DNA of 64,000 nucleotides, taken from contig OX637623.1 in assembly GCA_951802195.1 (NCBI GenBank), forward strand, positions 1,054,001 through 1,118,000, in the 5' to 3' direction. Of this stretch, positions 22,449 to 34,436 are shown piece by piece. The notes below the pieces were generated by a model. It made no database searches. It saw only the letters and a program-made list of their open reading frames with translations, and had not been told where the DNA came from. How positions within the stretch are numbered: position 1 is the first letter of the stretch; every line of letters starts with the position of its first letter. Both the position numbers and the translations under genes were made by a program. Source of the DNA: Tausonia pullulans (taxonomy: Eukaryota > Basidiomycota > Tremellomycetes > Cystofilobasidiales > Mrakiaceae).

Positions 22449-25024
22449 TGTGATCTGGAGAGGGGAGGGGAGCAAGGAGGGGGGAGGAGAGGACAGGACA
22501 GAGGACGGAGGACGGAGGACGGAGAAGGGGAGGGAAGACGGGAACGGGGAGCGGCGAGCGGGAGGGCAGTGGGAACAACCGATTATCGATAAAGCAGAGA
22601 GGTCAGTCTCAGGCCTGTTTTCGCTTGTGGAAAGAGGAGGCGGGGAGGAAGCGGAAGGGAGGGGAGAGAAGATCCTCACTCACCTGGAGGAGGCGTAACA
22701 GTAGGGCGAGCGAAAAGGACGCATGCGGGAGAAAAGGGCGCAAAAGTGAGCTTCGAGCGAGGGAGAGGAAATCGGAAGGCTCGGGAGCCGTACCAAAGGC
22801 TCGCTTGACGAGGAAGGGAGGAGGGAGAGGGTGGGTGGAAGGCAAGGAGGGGGGAGTCCCTAGGAGAATGAGATAAGAGATGAAGGATGGAGGTTGAAGG
22901 GGCGAGGAAGAGCGAAGAAATCATAATCTCCCCTTGTCTGATGGAGCTCTGATCTTCTCTGATTGCGCAGCGGACCATTTCCGAAAATGGGTACACGGGA
23001 GAGCGGCTGAGGGGTGAGAAGGGGGGCCGTGGAGAGAGCGGGGAAGAGGGGGGCGCGCGGAGGCATCGGCCGGCATCATGTCAGATGCAATCCTGGCAAG
23101 GAGGAACCCTACTGATCTTGCGTTCGCGCTTCTTCACTTTCAGGTCCTGGATCTGAGTTTCTGAGTTTGCGCTTTTCAAGGAGTTCGAAGAAAAGGAAAC
23201 TCCAGATTCTTCGCCGCTAGGTTAGGCGCAACTGAGCGGCAAGAGCGAGAAGCAGCAGCGACCTGTTTGTCTCTCAGCCTGTCCGCCTGTCTCCTTGTTT
23301 CCCCGGCAATGTCCCCTTCCTCAATCCTTGGCGCTTTCCTAGTAGGTTCTATTTCGATCCTGATCAGATGGCCCCATCGTACTCCGCCCTCATACTCCGA
23401 CCTCGTTCTTCGGCCGACCGATCTAGGAACCTCGAGCCGAAGGAATTACACCACTCTCATCTGCACGCGCGCGTCGTTTTACCTGGCATTCTCTTGGTAT
23501 TAACCTTTCTTTTGCAAGGTGCATGCTGACCCCGCAGGAGTTTCATCCTGATCTGATGATCTGAACAGCCGCCGAGGACCCAGCCGGCTATATGCGGCTC
23601 ACCGTTGCTCAATATTCGCTCCATGGTGCATTTGTCTCTCTAGCTTTTTTCTTTGCATTAAGTCATGAATCTAGCGGAGTGGACGACATAACTCTATGGT
23701 GACAGCGAGAGGGAGGAAGGGAGAGGAGAGAACTGTACATATGGGAAGAGGGAGGGGATGAGGATGAGATGAAAGTAAGTCCTTGGTAGGGAGAGCGGAC
23801 AGAAAAGCAGAGGGAGAAGGTAGGAGGTAGGAAAGTACAAGGCAGGGGAATCCGGGGAGCGGGCGAGAGACAAATGCTGCGGCAGCGGTACAGACAGCGC
23901 CGCGCATGACAACAGGACAGGGCTCGTCGAAGAGATGGAAGAAAGATCACACTGGGGCAGCGAAATAGAGCACGCTACACATGCTCCCATGTGCAGCGTG
24001 AGAGTGCTATCCGCGAGCGAGACCGATGCAGTATGCTTGCCCAGATGGAGAACAGAGGGAATAACGAGAGACGAGATCGACAACCTCAGATGAGGTTCGG
24101 GAAAGACCCTTGAGCTGACTCCAGCGTCGTTCCTAACCGGCATTAACGAGAGCTGGGAGGCCGTTCTGCTAGTCGTCCAGGATGACGAGGGGACACAGTC
24201 AGCCGGGCGGCAGTGCGTGGGGCGGGTTTGTTGGGATGTCCAGGCGGACGCTTGCTGCGTGGGGAGGCACGAAGGGATCTGTCGCTTTTAATTTATTAGA
24301 GAGTACACTGTTCTCCTCTAGTGCCGCACATCCCAATGCCTAGCGTCGAGGTAAAGCTCCTTGCTTCAGGCATTCAATTAGGCACGCCAGCGTGCGTAGA
24401 GAGCGCGTCGCAGCTCCTGATGGGGCGGTAACATCAGAAATGGCGAGGGCTGGTGAGTGGGGAGACGAAGAGATTTGCCCAGTCCAGATGACGCCCGGAC
24501 CAGGAACTGTGAGCACTGCAGGTCTGCGGACGCGGTATCAATCGTGAAGTCGTCTGGCTAGCTTCGGAACATGTTCATGATGGGGTCCGGATGCGGGCCA
24601 AGGCTGGAAGCTCTGGTCGGAAGAGGGCGTCGCAGGTCCACTGGGCCAGAGCAGGACAAGCGGTGAAGGAGCGACAGGAAGCCAAAACCGCCATACTCAT
24701 GGGGGGTCTCCAGTCGAAGTCTTTGGACCTGTGGGCGGCACGAGCTCCAGAGTCGTCGAGCGTGCTGCGACGGCTCTTGACCTTGATTGTGCGTTCTCGT
24801 CCAGGTCGATACACCTCTCTTTACCCGTCTCACACTAGAAGCCATGTCCACGCCCTAGCATGGCTGACCGTCCGAAAGAATCGCGTTCCCTCTCCTTCGC
24901 CACCACTCGTTGACCGCCCGCCTCAGCGTCGGAGTTGGATGACGAACGAGGAACACCGTGCAGACGATAACCTTGCCTGCGCCGCATTCGTTCATTCCGC
25001 CTCTTACTACCATCTCTTTTAAAC
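22449..25024. other. Long divergent intergenic region upstream of FTR1
   Basis: About 2.6 kb with no open frame that resembles a protein family. The part nearest FTR1 (22450-22900) is G/A-rich on the + strand. A short tandem GGACGGA array lies near 22503-22524. GATA-type sites noted separately lie at 22583-22592 and near 22868. A small unrecognised gene or a non-coding transcript cannot be excluded between 23.6 and 24.9 kb. Confidence 0.4.
22583..22592. promoter_or_regulatory. Palindromic GATA site upstream of FTR1
   Basis: TTATCGATAA is two inverted GATAA half-sites about 135 bp upstream of the FTR1 start. A further AGATAA lies near 22868. Iron-responsive GATA repressors (Urbs1/Sre/Fep1 family) bind ATCWGATAA-like sites in fungal iron genes. 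The match here lacks the W base, so assignment is tentative. Confidence 0.35.
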
Positions 25025-26211
25025 ATGCGGCATATTCCCGCCCCAGATGTAGAGAAGCGCCGCAGCTATGCGATGCCCAACTCTGAAGCATCATCCAGGG
25101 CAGGCGACGGCAATGAAGGGGAAGTTGACGACGTCATCCGCTCTCGCGTCCTCGTCGAGGGTTCCGCACTCAGATGGTCTGGTCTCCGGAGTTAGGGGCT
25201 GATGTACGAAAGGGTGAACAAGGCAAGGTTCTACACAATCATGGGGTCTGAGCAAGTCCTCGATTCACGGCGATCGTTATGCGCGCGATCCTTCCTTCTG
25301 ATCTTCTCTCGATCTACAGCGCTCAGGACGGCTCGATTTACTCCCTCTATCCACAACTTCTCCTTGGTCTCCTCGTCGAAAAAGGCGCTCATCACACCCG
25401 ACGAGGCCATCCACACGCCCAAGCAGATCGGACTCACCGGGAGCTGTCGAGCGCTCTATTTAGTTGACCGGAAAGGCCTCCAGTTCTTCCGCTACTCGAC
25501 GTCGCCTGGCGGTGTGTCCTCGATGTTTTCCGAGTCTTGAACGCGCCGGCAACTGCGAGGCACCGGCTGACCAAGCCGACCAGGCAAGGCATTGTGTTGT
25601 GATCGCCATTGATGAGGACGCGGGGTGGTCGACCTGGATCCAAAGGGGGCGTAGCAAGGTGGAATTGGTCGGATCAAGTGGGTGCGGATCGACGGCCTCG
25701 AGGCTGGGCAACAGCTCGACGCACTGAAGGACGATGGGTTGCCGCTGGAGAGGCTCTGCAAGTCGATCGATCTTGACTGGACCTTGCTGCACACAAGATA
25801 TACTGGATGGGAGGAAGTGGATGCCTGGCTCAAACGCAGCGTAGCGCATTTTGACTGACACGCCACTCTCCTTGCCAATAAGCTAGCATATTCCTTCGCG
25901 CTCTGCTTCCTCCGATATCCAAAGAACTTCACGCAGCCTCTCGCTATTGAGATCGTCGTCTTCGGTGCGTTCGCGTCTCGATCAACGGTCCATAATCTTC
26001 GGGCTGACCAAATCTCCACGGTCAGACTTCGATATGTGCATCGGTCGCTCTCTCGTTGATGACGGCTCGACCTGCTTCGTCGATGATCACGACGATAAGA
26101 TCTCCCGCTAATACCCGCTTCACTGACTGCGACAACAAGACCCTCATCCTCGACGCCGGCCAGGATGCCCAGACAACGGGGTCGCCAATGTCGACCTTGG
26201 AAAAGCTGTGA
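25025..26211 (+). CDS. Candidate intron-rich gene of unknown function
   Basis: Exon limits are only partly resolved. Coding-like segments on the + strand join in phase at several places: the start at 25025 to a donor at 25177 and acceptor at 25227 reads ...ALRWFYTIMGSEQ; later KALITPDEAIHTPKQIGL with YLVDRKGLQFFRYSTSPGG; CVVIAIDEDAGWSTWIQRGR; LDALKDDGLPLERLCKSIDL with TRYTGWEEVDAWLKRS; then LAYSFALCFLRYPKNF and QPLAIEIVVFDFDMCIGRS. The last joins use ordinary GT-AG introns of 45 and about 70 nt. I do not recognise the family. The gene would end at about 26211 and converge with the CCDC47 gene. Alternatives are a decayed gene copy or chance frames; the acidic and aromatic composition argues for real coding sequence. 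Confidence 0.35.
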
Positions 26212-26276
26212 AATTCCTTTATATCTGTCGACTCCTTGACATGTATTCTGTTCTTTTTTGTTTTGTTCCCCTAGCT

Positions 26277-27867
26277 CTACTTCTTCGCCTGCTTGGTCGC
26301 CTGCTTGCGCTCTTCTCGCTTCTTCTGAAGGTCCTGGATCTGTATGATGGGCGAATCCAAACCTTCAGTCGTGCCTCCGGCGTCACAAGCGAGAGAGCGA
26401 TCAGCCAGGTCTGCCCACCTTCTTGAGCTCCGCCGCGCTCAGCCCCTTCTTCTTCTCTTCCTTCTTCTTCTTGACGATCTCAGACTTCTCCTCCTTCTTT
26501 GGCTCCTTGGCTTTCGTCACCTCCCGATCGATCGTCTCGTACGCCTCGACGCGCGTCTTTCTCAGCTTCCTCGTGATCTCGGCTCGGATAGGCGCGAACG
26601 CTCTTATGGGTTGCGGGGAGGTGAGCGAGTCGACGAGATTCATGAGGACGCGGTAAAAGGCGAGGGTGATAGAGGGGGAGGGGGTAAGACGGAAGGTGAG
26701 GACAGCGTGTTGGGCCGAGGGCCGGTCGCTGGGGCGGATTGGGCGGGTGTAGGGGACGTCGGAGATCTGGACAGGAGGGGATGGTGGCGTACGTGTCAGG
26801 TAAAGAAGTAGTGGAGAACGAGAGAGACAGCGAGAACGTACGACGAGTGACTCAAAGTAGGGCTTGGTCTCTGGGTCCGAGAGGAGCTCGTATAGTCCCA
26901 CGCCGCCGGTCTCTATGGGCGCGAGAAGGGCTTGGGTGATATCCACATGCTCGGAGATGATGGCAAAGTTGGGGTCAATGTCCTTGTGGTCCGATTGGAC
27001 AGTAGGGAAGGACTGTTCAGAGGAGAAATGTCAGAGACAGGACACGGCGGGCACGTCGACGGAGTGACGACGTACCAGATCCCAGCGGCCCTTGCGCTTC
27101 TCATTCAGGCCCTCCTTGCGAGTAATGGCAAACGATCCCGACCTAAGGCCGCCCCCGAGCCCCGGAGCTTCGCCCTCTACGCGAATGCGGTTCCCGACGA
27201 GGGCGACCGTTGCGCCGATGGGGAGCAGTGTCGCGTCGAGTGTGACGAGGTCGACAGGAGGGGATGCCCGGACGTCGACAATGGGTCGAAGGAGGAAGTA
27301 GTAGAGGAGGAGGAAGGGGTCCTGCCGGGGGATCTAATATGTGGTGACTTGGGCTTAGCGGAGCAAGCGCTACCTCAGAATCTCCCAGGGAGAAGGACGC
27401 ACAAGTGACACGGTCTGGTGGAACGAGATGAGACCGCGACGGCCGCTGGCGAACGCGAGGAAGGCCGCGCACCCATCCGCGCGCATGGGAAACTCACCCT
27501 TTTTGGGTGAGAGGTATGTAAATTGCTCCGAGAGGAAAGGCACGACAGGAAGGGCCCTGAAGAGAGAGAAGACAACAGGACGGGACGCGCTCACTCAGTG
27601 TCAATGAACTTGGGTCGACGCGCACTGCCCTCCCGCTCGCTGATCTCACCAGTCCCTCGCCTTGGCCCGGTTAATCGACCATCCGACACGCCATGCGACG
27701 AGATAGAGAGCAAGGAGGGTAATTCCAACGGCTTCGAACTGGTACTGGGCCGGGCGGAAGACGAAGGCTTTCCAGGAGTACTGGGTGCCCTCGTAGCCAT
27801 CGTTCTCCGCCGGGGGCTGAATCATGCCGGCGGTGAGGAACTGGGTGGACTTGATGAAGGTTTCCAT
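26277..27867 (-). CDS. CCDC47-type ER membrane protein (DUF1682)
   Basis: Exons 27650-27867, 27595-27624, 27403-27556, 27076-27333, 26842-27012, 26419-26766 and 26277-26339 give 413 residues. A luminal N-terminus is followed by one membrane span (FEAVGITLLALYLVAWRVGW), then a cytosolic domain with FASGRRGLISFHQTVSL and DPFLLLYYFLRPIVD, and a very basic coiled tail ending QATKQAKK. This order matches CCDC47 and its fungal DUF1682 homologues. In animals CCDC47 is part of the PAT chaperone complex at the ER translocon and affects calcium handling. As modelled, intron 1 is only 25 nt (27625-27649); a GC donor a little upstream would be an alternative, so this junction is the least certain. Confidence 0.75.
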
Positions 27868-28474
27868 GAGGGGAGAGCACCAGTGGGAGAGGAGAGTGCG
27901 AGGGGCTTGCTGCCGATTCGGTGTTGTCGTTGATGGTTGAGGGAAGGCAAGGCAAAGGTCGCGGTGCTGGCTCTCGCGCGAGCGGCCCGCCGGCCAGTCG
28001 GACCGAGGTCCCTCCCCCAGCGCTCGCAGCACTCGACGACGAGGGGGTTTGCGACAGGTGGATCCGCAGCCCATGCCCTCTTTTACAGCACATCTTTCCT
28101 AGAAGACAGGGGGTGGGTGTGGCGAGATGCTAGCCAGTCGGGTCTGCATCCATGCAGCATCGCATTCGGCCCGCGTGGTGTCGCCTCCTTGTAACGTTGC
28201 TGAGTACTTTATTGTCGGCGCAACGATGCGGCCGTCCGGGCGGGAGGCGGAAAGATCGGCGCTTGGCATAGGCCGACTACTAAAGGGGTCCTCCACTTTT
28301 GAGTTTCGGATCTCTCGGTTGAGGCGGGGGTCAAGCTGCAACGAACCAAGCTTTCTTCGGTCGTCGTCGTCCTGCCCAGCCTTCCCTCGACCATCAGGTA
28401 CCTCATCATAAGCACTCCCACCAACAACCCACCAGACCTCGCCCGTTTTCCCTAGAGGCCGATCTGCTTGACAC
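27868..28474. other. Divergent promoter of CCDC47-type gene and S41 gene
   Basis: About 600 bp shared by two genes firing apart. GC-rich near 27.95-28.05 kb. No gene is seen in it. Confidence 0.5.
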
Positions 28475-31400
28475 ATGTCTCCCGTGCCCAACTTTGCCCA
28501 TCTTGCTCTGCTTGCGGCCGCCTTGCTCCCGGCCGCGCCTGCGCTCGCCCGGTCGATTTACAACGAGAAGGTTGAAGGCTTTCTCAAGAGGCAGATCCTC
28601 GAGACACCCACCACCACCCGCCTAGGCACGCTCACCAACACTGCGACGGCGACGCGGCCGCGTGAGTCCACTTCTGGCCTACCTACCTGCCTGGGCGCGG
28701 CCCGTCTTTCCTCCCCCTTTGTCGGACAGGCCAGGGAGGGGAGTCGCGAGGTCAGACCCTATCGGGCTCTCGACCCTCCTCGTCTCCTCCCTCTCGCTTG
28801 CTTTCCTGTATGCTGTTGGACTGACCTGCTTCTGCATCTTGCTACCTCTGCCCAGTTCCCGCCGGCCCGACGGTCACCGTCGCGACGGACGCCTGCCGTC
28901 AAATCGCCGGCCTCAACAGTGAGTAGCCAGCCAAGATGATGTGGGCGGCGTCGCCTGAGCGCCATGACGCAAGCCCTTCGTTCTCGCTCTTTTCGGTTGA
29001 TGTGGCATTCACGTACTTTCTCCTTCCAGTGACAACCCCTGCTCTTGCTCGTGCCTGCCTCCAGAGCTTCGAGTTTGACGAGGTCCGTCCTGTCGGCAGG
29101 GTCGGCTTGACCCGAACTACGAGCGCCATGAGACTGACCGACCAACGTGCATGAATGCGCGTGCCAACTCTCTCGTTAGACGATCCGCCAGAATGTGAGT
29201 CATTTCGGCGAGCTCTCTTTTAATGTGAACATATTGACGGTCGGATTATCACCTCAGGTCCTCACCAACATCGACAGGTGATGCGGCCGCCACTCCTTCG
29301 TTTGGGCGAAAGCTTGCCCCTTGCTGACTGCGGGCCATCTCCTTGCTCTGTCACCAGAGTCTACAACCGCTTCTACACCTTTGACGTCTATGCCGAGAAT
29401 GCCCAGGCGCCCTGGACTGAATCGAAGCTTGACATCGCTGCCGAGATCCAGAGGCGTAAGTCGCAACATTTAGCATTCTTTCTTCGCCGGACCTGGGATA
29501 GGCTGATGCTGTTGCAACCTCCCTCCAGTCAACACCACCACGTACGACACTGACTATGCGTTCCAGATGGACGTGATCAATACGTTTAACTCAGGACTCA
29601 ACGATGGACACGTGAGACCTTCTCTCCATCGTTGCCCTCGCCTCTTTGCGCTGAACTAGAATTCTGTTTCATTTTAGACCGTGTACTCTTTCCCCTGCTG
29701 TACGTTACTTCTCCGCGAGCTCAACTGATCCATATATCAATTGACCTTATCTTCTATATATTTCTCAGACGAATCAACCTTCCAATCGGTCCTGCCCTTC
29801 CCCATCGTTCCCATCGCGCCGAAACCCGACTCTCCTCTCAGCGACGTCCAGATTCGGATCCTCCCCGAGGCGAGCATCTTGTTGACGGGGCTCGGTAGCA
29901 ACTTCGTCAAGCGGTACAATTATGATTTTGAGCAGGTGCGTCCGCTTTCTACGCTGACCAGAGGAATGAGGGCTCGCTGAAGAGAGAGGCTGACCCCAGC
30001 TCGCATCGATAGTACGATGGTGCTCTCGTTAACGCCATCGACGGCCAGTCTGCCAATGAATACGTCGACTTCATTGCTCGGACAGTCGTCGGAACCTATC
30101 TGGACCACGTGCGCTGGCTGCGCTTGTGGCGTTTTCCCGTGGTGCAAGACTGACATCTGCGTCTACGTCTCAGGGTGTACGCACCAACTCAGTCTTCGTT
30201 CGTTCTCCTTACTCCGCTCTCGCTCATTGGAGTTGTGGCTTCTCGGATATGCGCAGATTCCTGATTTTCGTCATCGCTCGTCAGTCTTCCTATCGACTCC
30301 TGCCTGAATCGCAGTGGGACCAGAAGCTGGGAGACTTTGGTGAGCTTCCATTGTGCCTAGCTATGTGCGCGCTCGCAGACTGATGTTTGTTGCTTCTTAC
30401 CAGCTGCGCCCGTGAGTTCAATTGAGTTGACTGCCGGTGTCGCTTGGCCCGAAGCAAGCTGAGCGTCCTCATGTATATTTTTCAGGTCGGTGTCGCCAAG
30501 GACGGCGTCAACATGACTATCACTCGCGTCAATGCCACTACCTCAGAGACCATCTACGTGTGTTATATTTCGGTCTGAGTAGCTTAAATGAAAACATCAT
30601 TAAGAACCTCCCTTGTACCCCCTCCAGGTTCCGTACCAGGCCTTTTTTCTCGGCCGCAGGCCCTTCACCAGCGCGGCCTCCTTGTACGTGGGGCATGCTC
30701 GACTTCCAAGTTGCCGACTTGGGCTGATAGCGGCCTTACTCACAGCTGGAACAACTATTGCGCGGTTTCTAACACCACCAATGGCATCAATTACGAGACG
30801 CAGAGTACTCCATCCAGGGGGGCCGAAAGCGACGACCAGGAAGCGACGGCCGTCACCCCCACTGATAACACCGACGAGGAGTCCGCCTCGAGCCTGCTCG
30901 GCAGCAGCTTTACTGTCAAGTTCGACGAGAACGTGCGGGGTCGTGGTCCAGAGTACATCAAGGCCGAAACCAAGTTTGATGCCTCGACGGTAAAGAAGTC
31001 CGGCGCGATGGCGGGGACGTCGCCGCTTGGGGCTGAACTTTATGGTAGGGAGTGAGTCTGAGTGATTTTCATCTGAAGAGACCGCCCGTACGGCTACTGA
31101 TGTTTGGCTTTCACCTTTCAGCACAGTCGGCACGGGACTCAAGTGAGATGACTCTTGCATCTGCTCGTTTCCGAAAATGGTCGACTGACTCCATTTGCTC
31201 TTTCTGCACCACTATAGGTTCTTCACGTAATTATTGGACACTTTCCGTTCCTTTACATCGAGCCAAGCGTTAACGAGACACTTCGACGCGACAGCCTCAC
31301 ATCCAACCCCCGCGTTGCTGTCCTCGTCATCGGCACCTTCAGCCCTGACCTGTCATTCAAGCAAACTCTTCCGGTCCTGATCGGGGGTCTCCAAAAGATT

Positions 31401-33301
31401 CGTAAATCAACCGATTACCTCATCATTGATGTGGTGAGTTGGATGTCGCCTCCTCTGAGTGCGTTGCGGCGCTGACGGAAGCCTCGCGTCAGTCGAACAA
31501 TGGAGGTGGCTACCTCTGCCTCGGAACGGTCTTGCACCGCTTTCTCGCTGGCAGCTCGGTCCAGGCTAGCGAGTCATGCGTCTTTATCTTCTGCTCTGAG
31601 TTCTTCATTTGCTGACTAAGCGTTACGCCTTGTCCCCAGACCCCGGCTTCGAGGTCAATTACTGGTCTGAGCGGATCATAAGCCTTTCTTGCCAGATGCT
31701 GACAGACCTTTTCGCAGACGGCTTTGCGCGGCAGTGATTTTGCGCAGGACATCGTTAAGGCCAACATTCGCCTTGGTCTCAACTCCACTTTCTACTCTCC
31801 AGTCTGTGCGTTGAGCCCGACTCATGCCTACCTCTAACACGCACTGAGGAAAGCTCGACATCAGCGTGGAACTACATCAATGGCCAACCGCTCTCCCGGA
31901 CCGAGGACGTCTTTGACGAGGAGGTCACCGTCCAAGTCAACGGTCTTCCGGATATCCAATCGGAGCGCTTTACGGACTTCTGTGGCGACACGTCCAGCTT
32001 CCCGAGCTCGCCGCTTTACGACCTCTCCAAGATCGCCATCGTCGGAAACGGTAACTGTGCTTCGTAAGTCCTCCTGCGTCGGTCCTTCTGGCGAGACTTA
32101 TCCTGATCATTCATTCATTTCCTTCAGGACTTGCGCCCTCTTTACTACGGTCATGTCAGCCTTTTACAACTTCGACTACAATCCTCTGACGCTCATGAGA
32201 CTGATGACTCTGATCGTGCGGCACTCGCAGGAAGGAGCAGCACAACGTGTCCGTCCTCATCTACTTGCCATCAGAGATTCGTTACTAACTTAACCTGCTG
32301 CTCCCCTCACAGTAAGATGTACGTCTACGGCGGCAACCCGACGACGTCGCAGATGGAATACAAGGGCATGGCCGGCGCCCAGTGAGCACCGTTTCTCTCT
32401 TTCAGATGAGAGACATCACACAGGAATTAATCGCAATTTACACCCTTGCCAGGGTCCTTGAGTGGGCCGATCTCGACAGCGAGATCATCACGGCAGGCCT
32501 GACGAACGACCCTCGTCGACCGCCCCAGCTCATCATTCAAGCCAACACAGTGAGCATGTGTCAACTTTCCTCTTATTACGTGTTCTTGCTCTGACTCATG
32601 GTGCCGAACTGCAACAGCGCCACAACGTTTGTGCCTTTGAGGGCGTGTTGTAAGTTTCTTGTCAAGACTGACACTTTTTCCTGATGCAGTGGCGATACGC
32701 CTTCTCCTGGGAAGACGAGGCGTAAGTTTAGCTTTTCCTCGCCGACCTCCCTCCCGTGTTAAGATGACGAACTCCCATCTCTGTGGTCCTACAGCACTCC
32801 CATCGGTTCGTCCCTTCTCTCGTCGCCGATCCGGTTCGGTCCGTTCGCTCATCTGCTGATCCATTCGCTCCCCTTCCAGCCTACCGCTCCGAGCAACCCG
32901 ATGTCCGGTTTGCTCTCACCACCGAGACCTGTTCGTCCTTTCCACCCCTCTTCTTTCTCAACGTAAAGCTGATCTCCCCCCCCCCCCCCCTCCTCCTCTC
33001 TCCCTCCTTCAACCCAGACGCCAATCCCGAAGCCGTCCGTCTCTCCCTTCCACCTCTTCCATCCCGCTCTCGACTGACATCCCGTCCTCATCGTCAGATC
33101 TGGGACTACGTCTACAACGACCTCGCTGCCAAGCCCAACAAAGTCACCGCGGGCTCGACGACAACCTCTTCCGGCTCCGGCTCGGATTCCACCTTGGGCT
33201 CGGGCTCGTCGGGGGCCGCCCGCACGACCGCCGGCGGTGTCGGAGGGTGGCTCGTCGGGGCGGGTGTGGCGGCCGGGCTGGGGACGTTCCTTTCTCTCTG
33301 A
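28475..33301 (+). CDS. Secreted GPI-anchored S41 (CPAF-like) peptidase family protein, 32 exons
   Basis: Exons: 28475-28661, 28856-28918, 29030-29082, 29180-29194, 29258-29277, 29358-29455, 29529-29611, 29678-29699, 29769-29935, 30013-30108, 30174-30197, 30285-30339, 30404-30411, 30486-30557, 30628-30683, 30746-31051, 31127-31142, 31218-31433, 31493-31558, 31621-31653, 31718-31805, 31865-32063, 32128-32154, 32231-32248, 32313-32381, 32453-32549, 32618-32644, 32690-32721, 32795-32805, 32880-32930, 33018-33034, 33098-33301; 831 residues in frame. A signal peptide (HLALLAAALLPAAPALA) starts the protein. The C-terminus has a Ser/Gly/Thr-rich stretch and a hydrophobic GPI-attachment tail. Family blocks are NTFNSGLNDGHT with the probable active His, the PDZ-like GALVNAIDGQSANEYVDFIA, YLIIDVSNNGGGYLCLG, NGNCASTCALF with the probable nucleophile Ser 648, and YGGNPTTSQMEYKGMAGAQV. 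The substrate is unknown. The junctions from 31044 to 31217 are the least certain. Confidence 0.82.
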
Positions 33302-33309
33302 CGAGAAGG

Positions 33310-33355
33310 GTAGTCGCTGGCCTTGAATTTGCGTAGTCGCTGGCCTTGAATTTGC
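33310..33355 (+). repeat. 23-bp perfect tandem duplication
   Basis: Two head-to-tail identical copies (33310-33332 and 33333-33355) starting 9 bp after the S41 stop codon. Perfect identity suggests a recent duplication. Confidence 0.9.
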
Positions 33356-33358
33356 TGG

Positions 33359-33392
33359 ACACACACACACACACATACACACACATACACCC
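33359..33392 (+). repeat. AC microsatellite with ACAT interruptions
   Basis: About 17 AC units broken by two AT steps, immediately downstream of the 23-bp duplication. Confidence 0.9.
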
Positions 33393-34436
33393 ACATGATC
33401 TCACTCTCCCTATAAACCCACCCGGACTTGTTCTTGCCACCCCACCCATGATCTCTCTCAATCCTCTCTGACTCCTTATGATCCTGCCTGACCTCTTTCG
33501 CCTTCTTCTCTTCCTCCCCCCCCCGCCTGCCCCCCACCCCCTTTTTTTTGACCCCATGAATACAAAGAAAAACATAGTGCTCCCATCTTTCGGCCGTCCT
33601 TGGGAAGGAAAGGAAGGGCGAGCATCCGGGGCTCGGAGTTGGAGAAAGGGCGAGTGGAACCAGGCGGGAAGGATATTGAATTGGGGAAGCGGGAAGGGAG
33701 GGTTGGGAGGGGGAGCAGGGAGTGCCAGAGCTGAAAAATGAAGATCGAGATCGATTGGGTTTGTAACTAGAAAGAGAGGAGAAGCTTTGGGGGAAGGGAG
33801 GGGAGAGGGGGGAGATAAGGTGCCAGGTGGAGAAGGAACACGTAGAGTCTGGTGGAAGGGAAAGAGCAGTGGAAAAAAAAAAGGTGCAAAAAACAATTCC
33901 GTTGTGGAAAGCAGAGGGGATAGAAAGGTAGAGGTAAGAACACAATTAACCTAGAGTTGTGACTGGAGTGAGTGAGTGGGATTGGAGGGGGGTGGTAGAG
34001 CGGGAAGCGGGGCGCGCAGAAGCAATGGAGACGATGGATGGAAAGAGGAAAAAGAAAAGGAGAGTATGGCGTAGTAGCAAGGCGCAGGCGATTGAAGCAG
34101 AAGGAGAAGTGATAAGAAAAGTCCAGTGCGCAGGAGGTAGGATGAAGATGGAAGAAAGGGGGAGGGGAGCGAGGTTGTCCTTTGTGGGTTGAGAGAGACG
34201 TAGAGGATTGGGTGAGGAGCGGGACCATTTCAAGTAGAAGAAGGAGGGTCACTTGACTAAGAGAGGAAAGGCAAAAGAGAAAAAGAAGGAAAAAAAGGTA
34301 GAGTAGTAGTGCAAGCGAGAAAGGGGCCAGATGGTGACGATGAAAGAGGCGGAAGGGAGGAACAGCCGTTGAACTGCCAGGAAGAAGCAAGTGAGGCAGA
34401 AAGCAAAAGAGAGAAAAAGGGATTCCCACCTCCGCC

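Larger units (their letters stand above)
33302..34436. other. Convergent intergenic region with simple repeats
   Basis: Lies between the S41 stop and the type I membrane protein stop. It contains a 23-bp tandem duplication, an AC microsatellite, C and T runs near 33518-33548, and a purine-rich stretch to 34.4 kb. The long minus-strand frames here are low-complexity Leu/Pro/Ser and read as artefacts of purine bias. Confidence 0.5.

Noticed and set aside
23663-24143. Minus-strand frames of up to 149 codons
   Set aside because: Compositionally biased Ser/Leu/Pro and mutually overlapping in three frames, typical of non-coding pyrimidine-rich DNA.
24558-25022. Overlapping + and - frames near 24.6-25.0 kb
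   Set aside because: Both strands look equally plausible and neither links in frame to the candidate gene to the right. Left as unannotated.
31044-31217. Alternative S41 junctions using the donor at 31045 or acceptor at 31121
   Set aside because: They leave the next exon out of frame. The chosen pair (31051 donor side, 31127 acceptor side) keeps it, though the five residues gained have no homology support.
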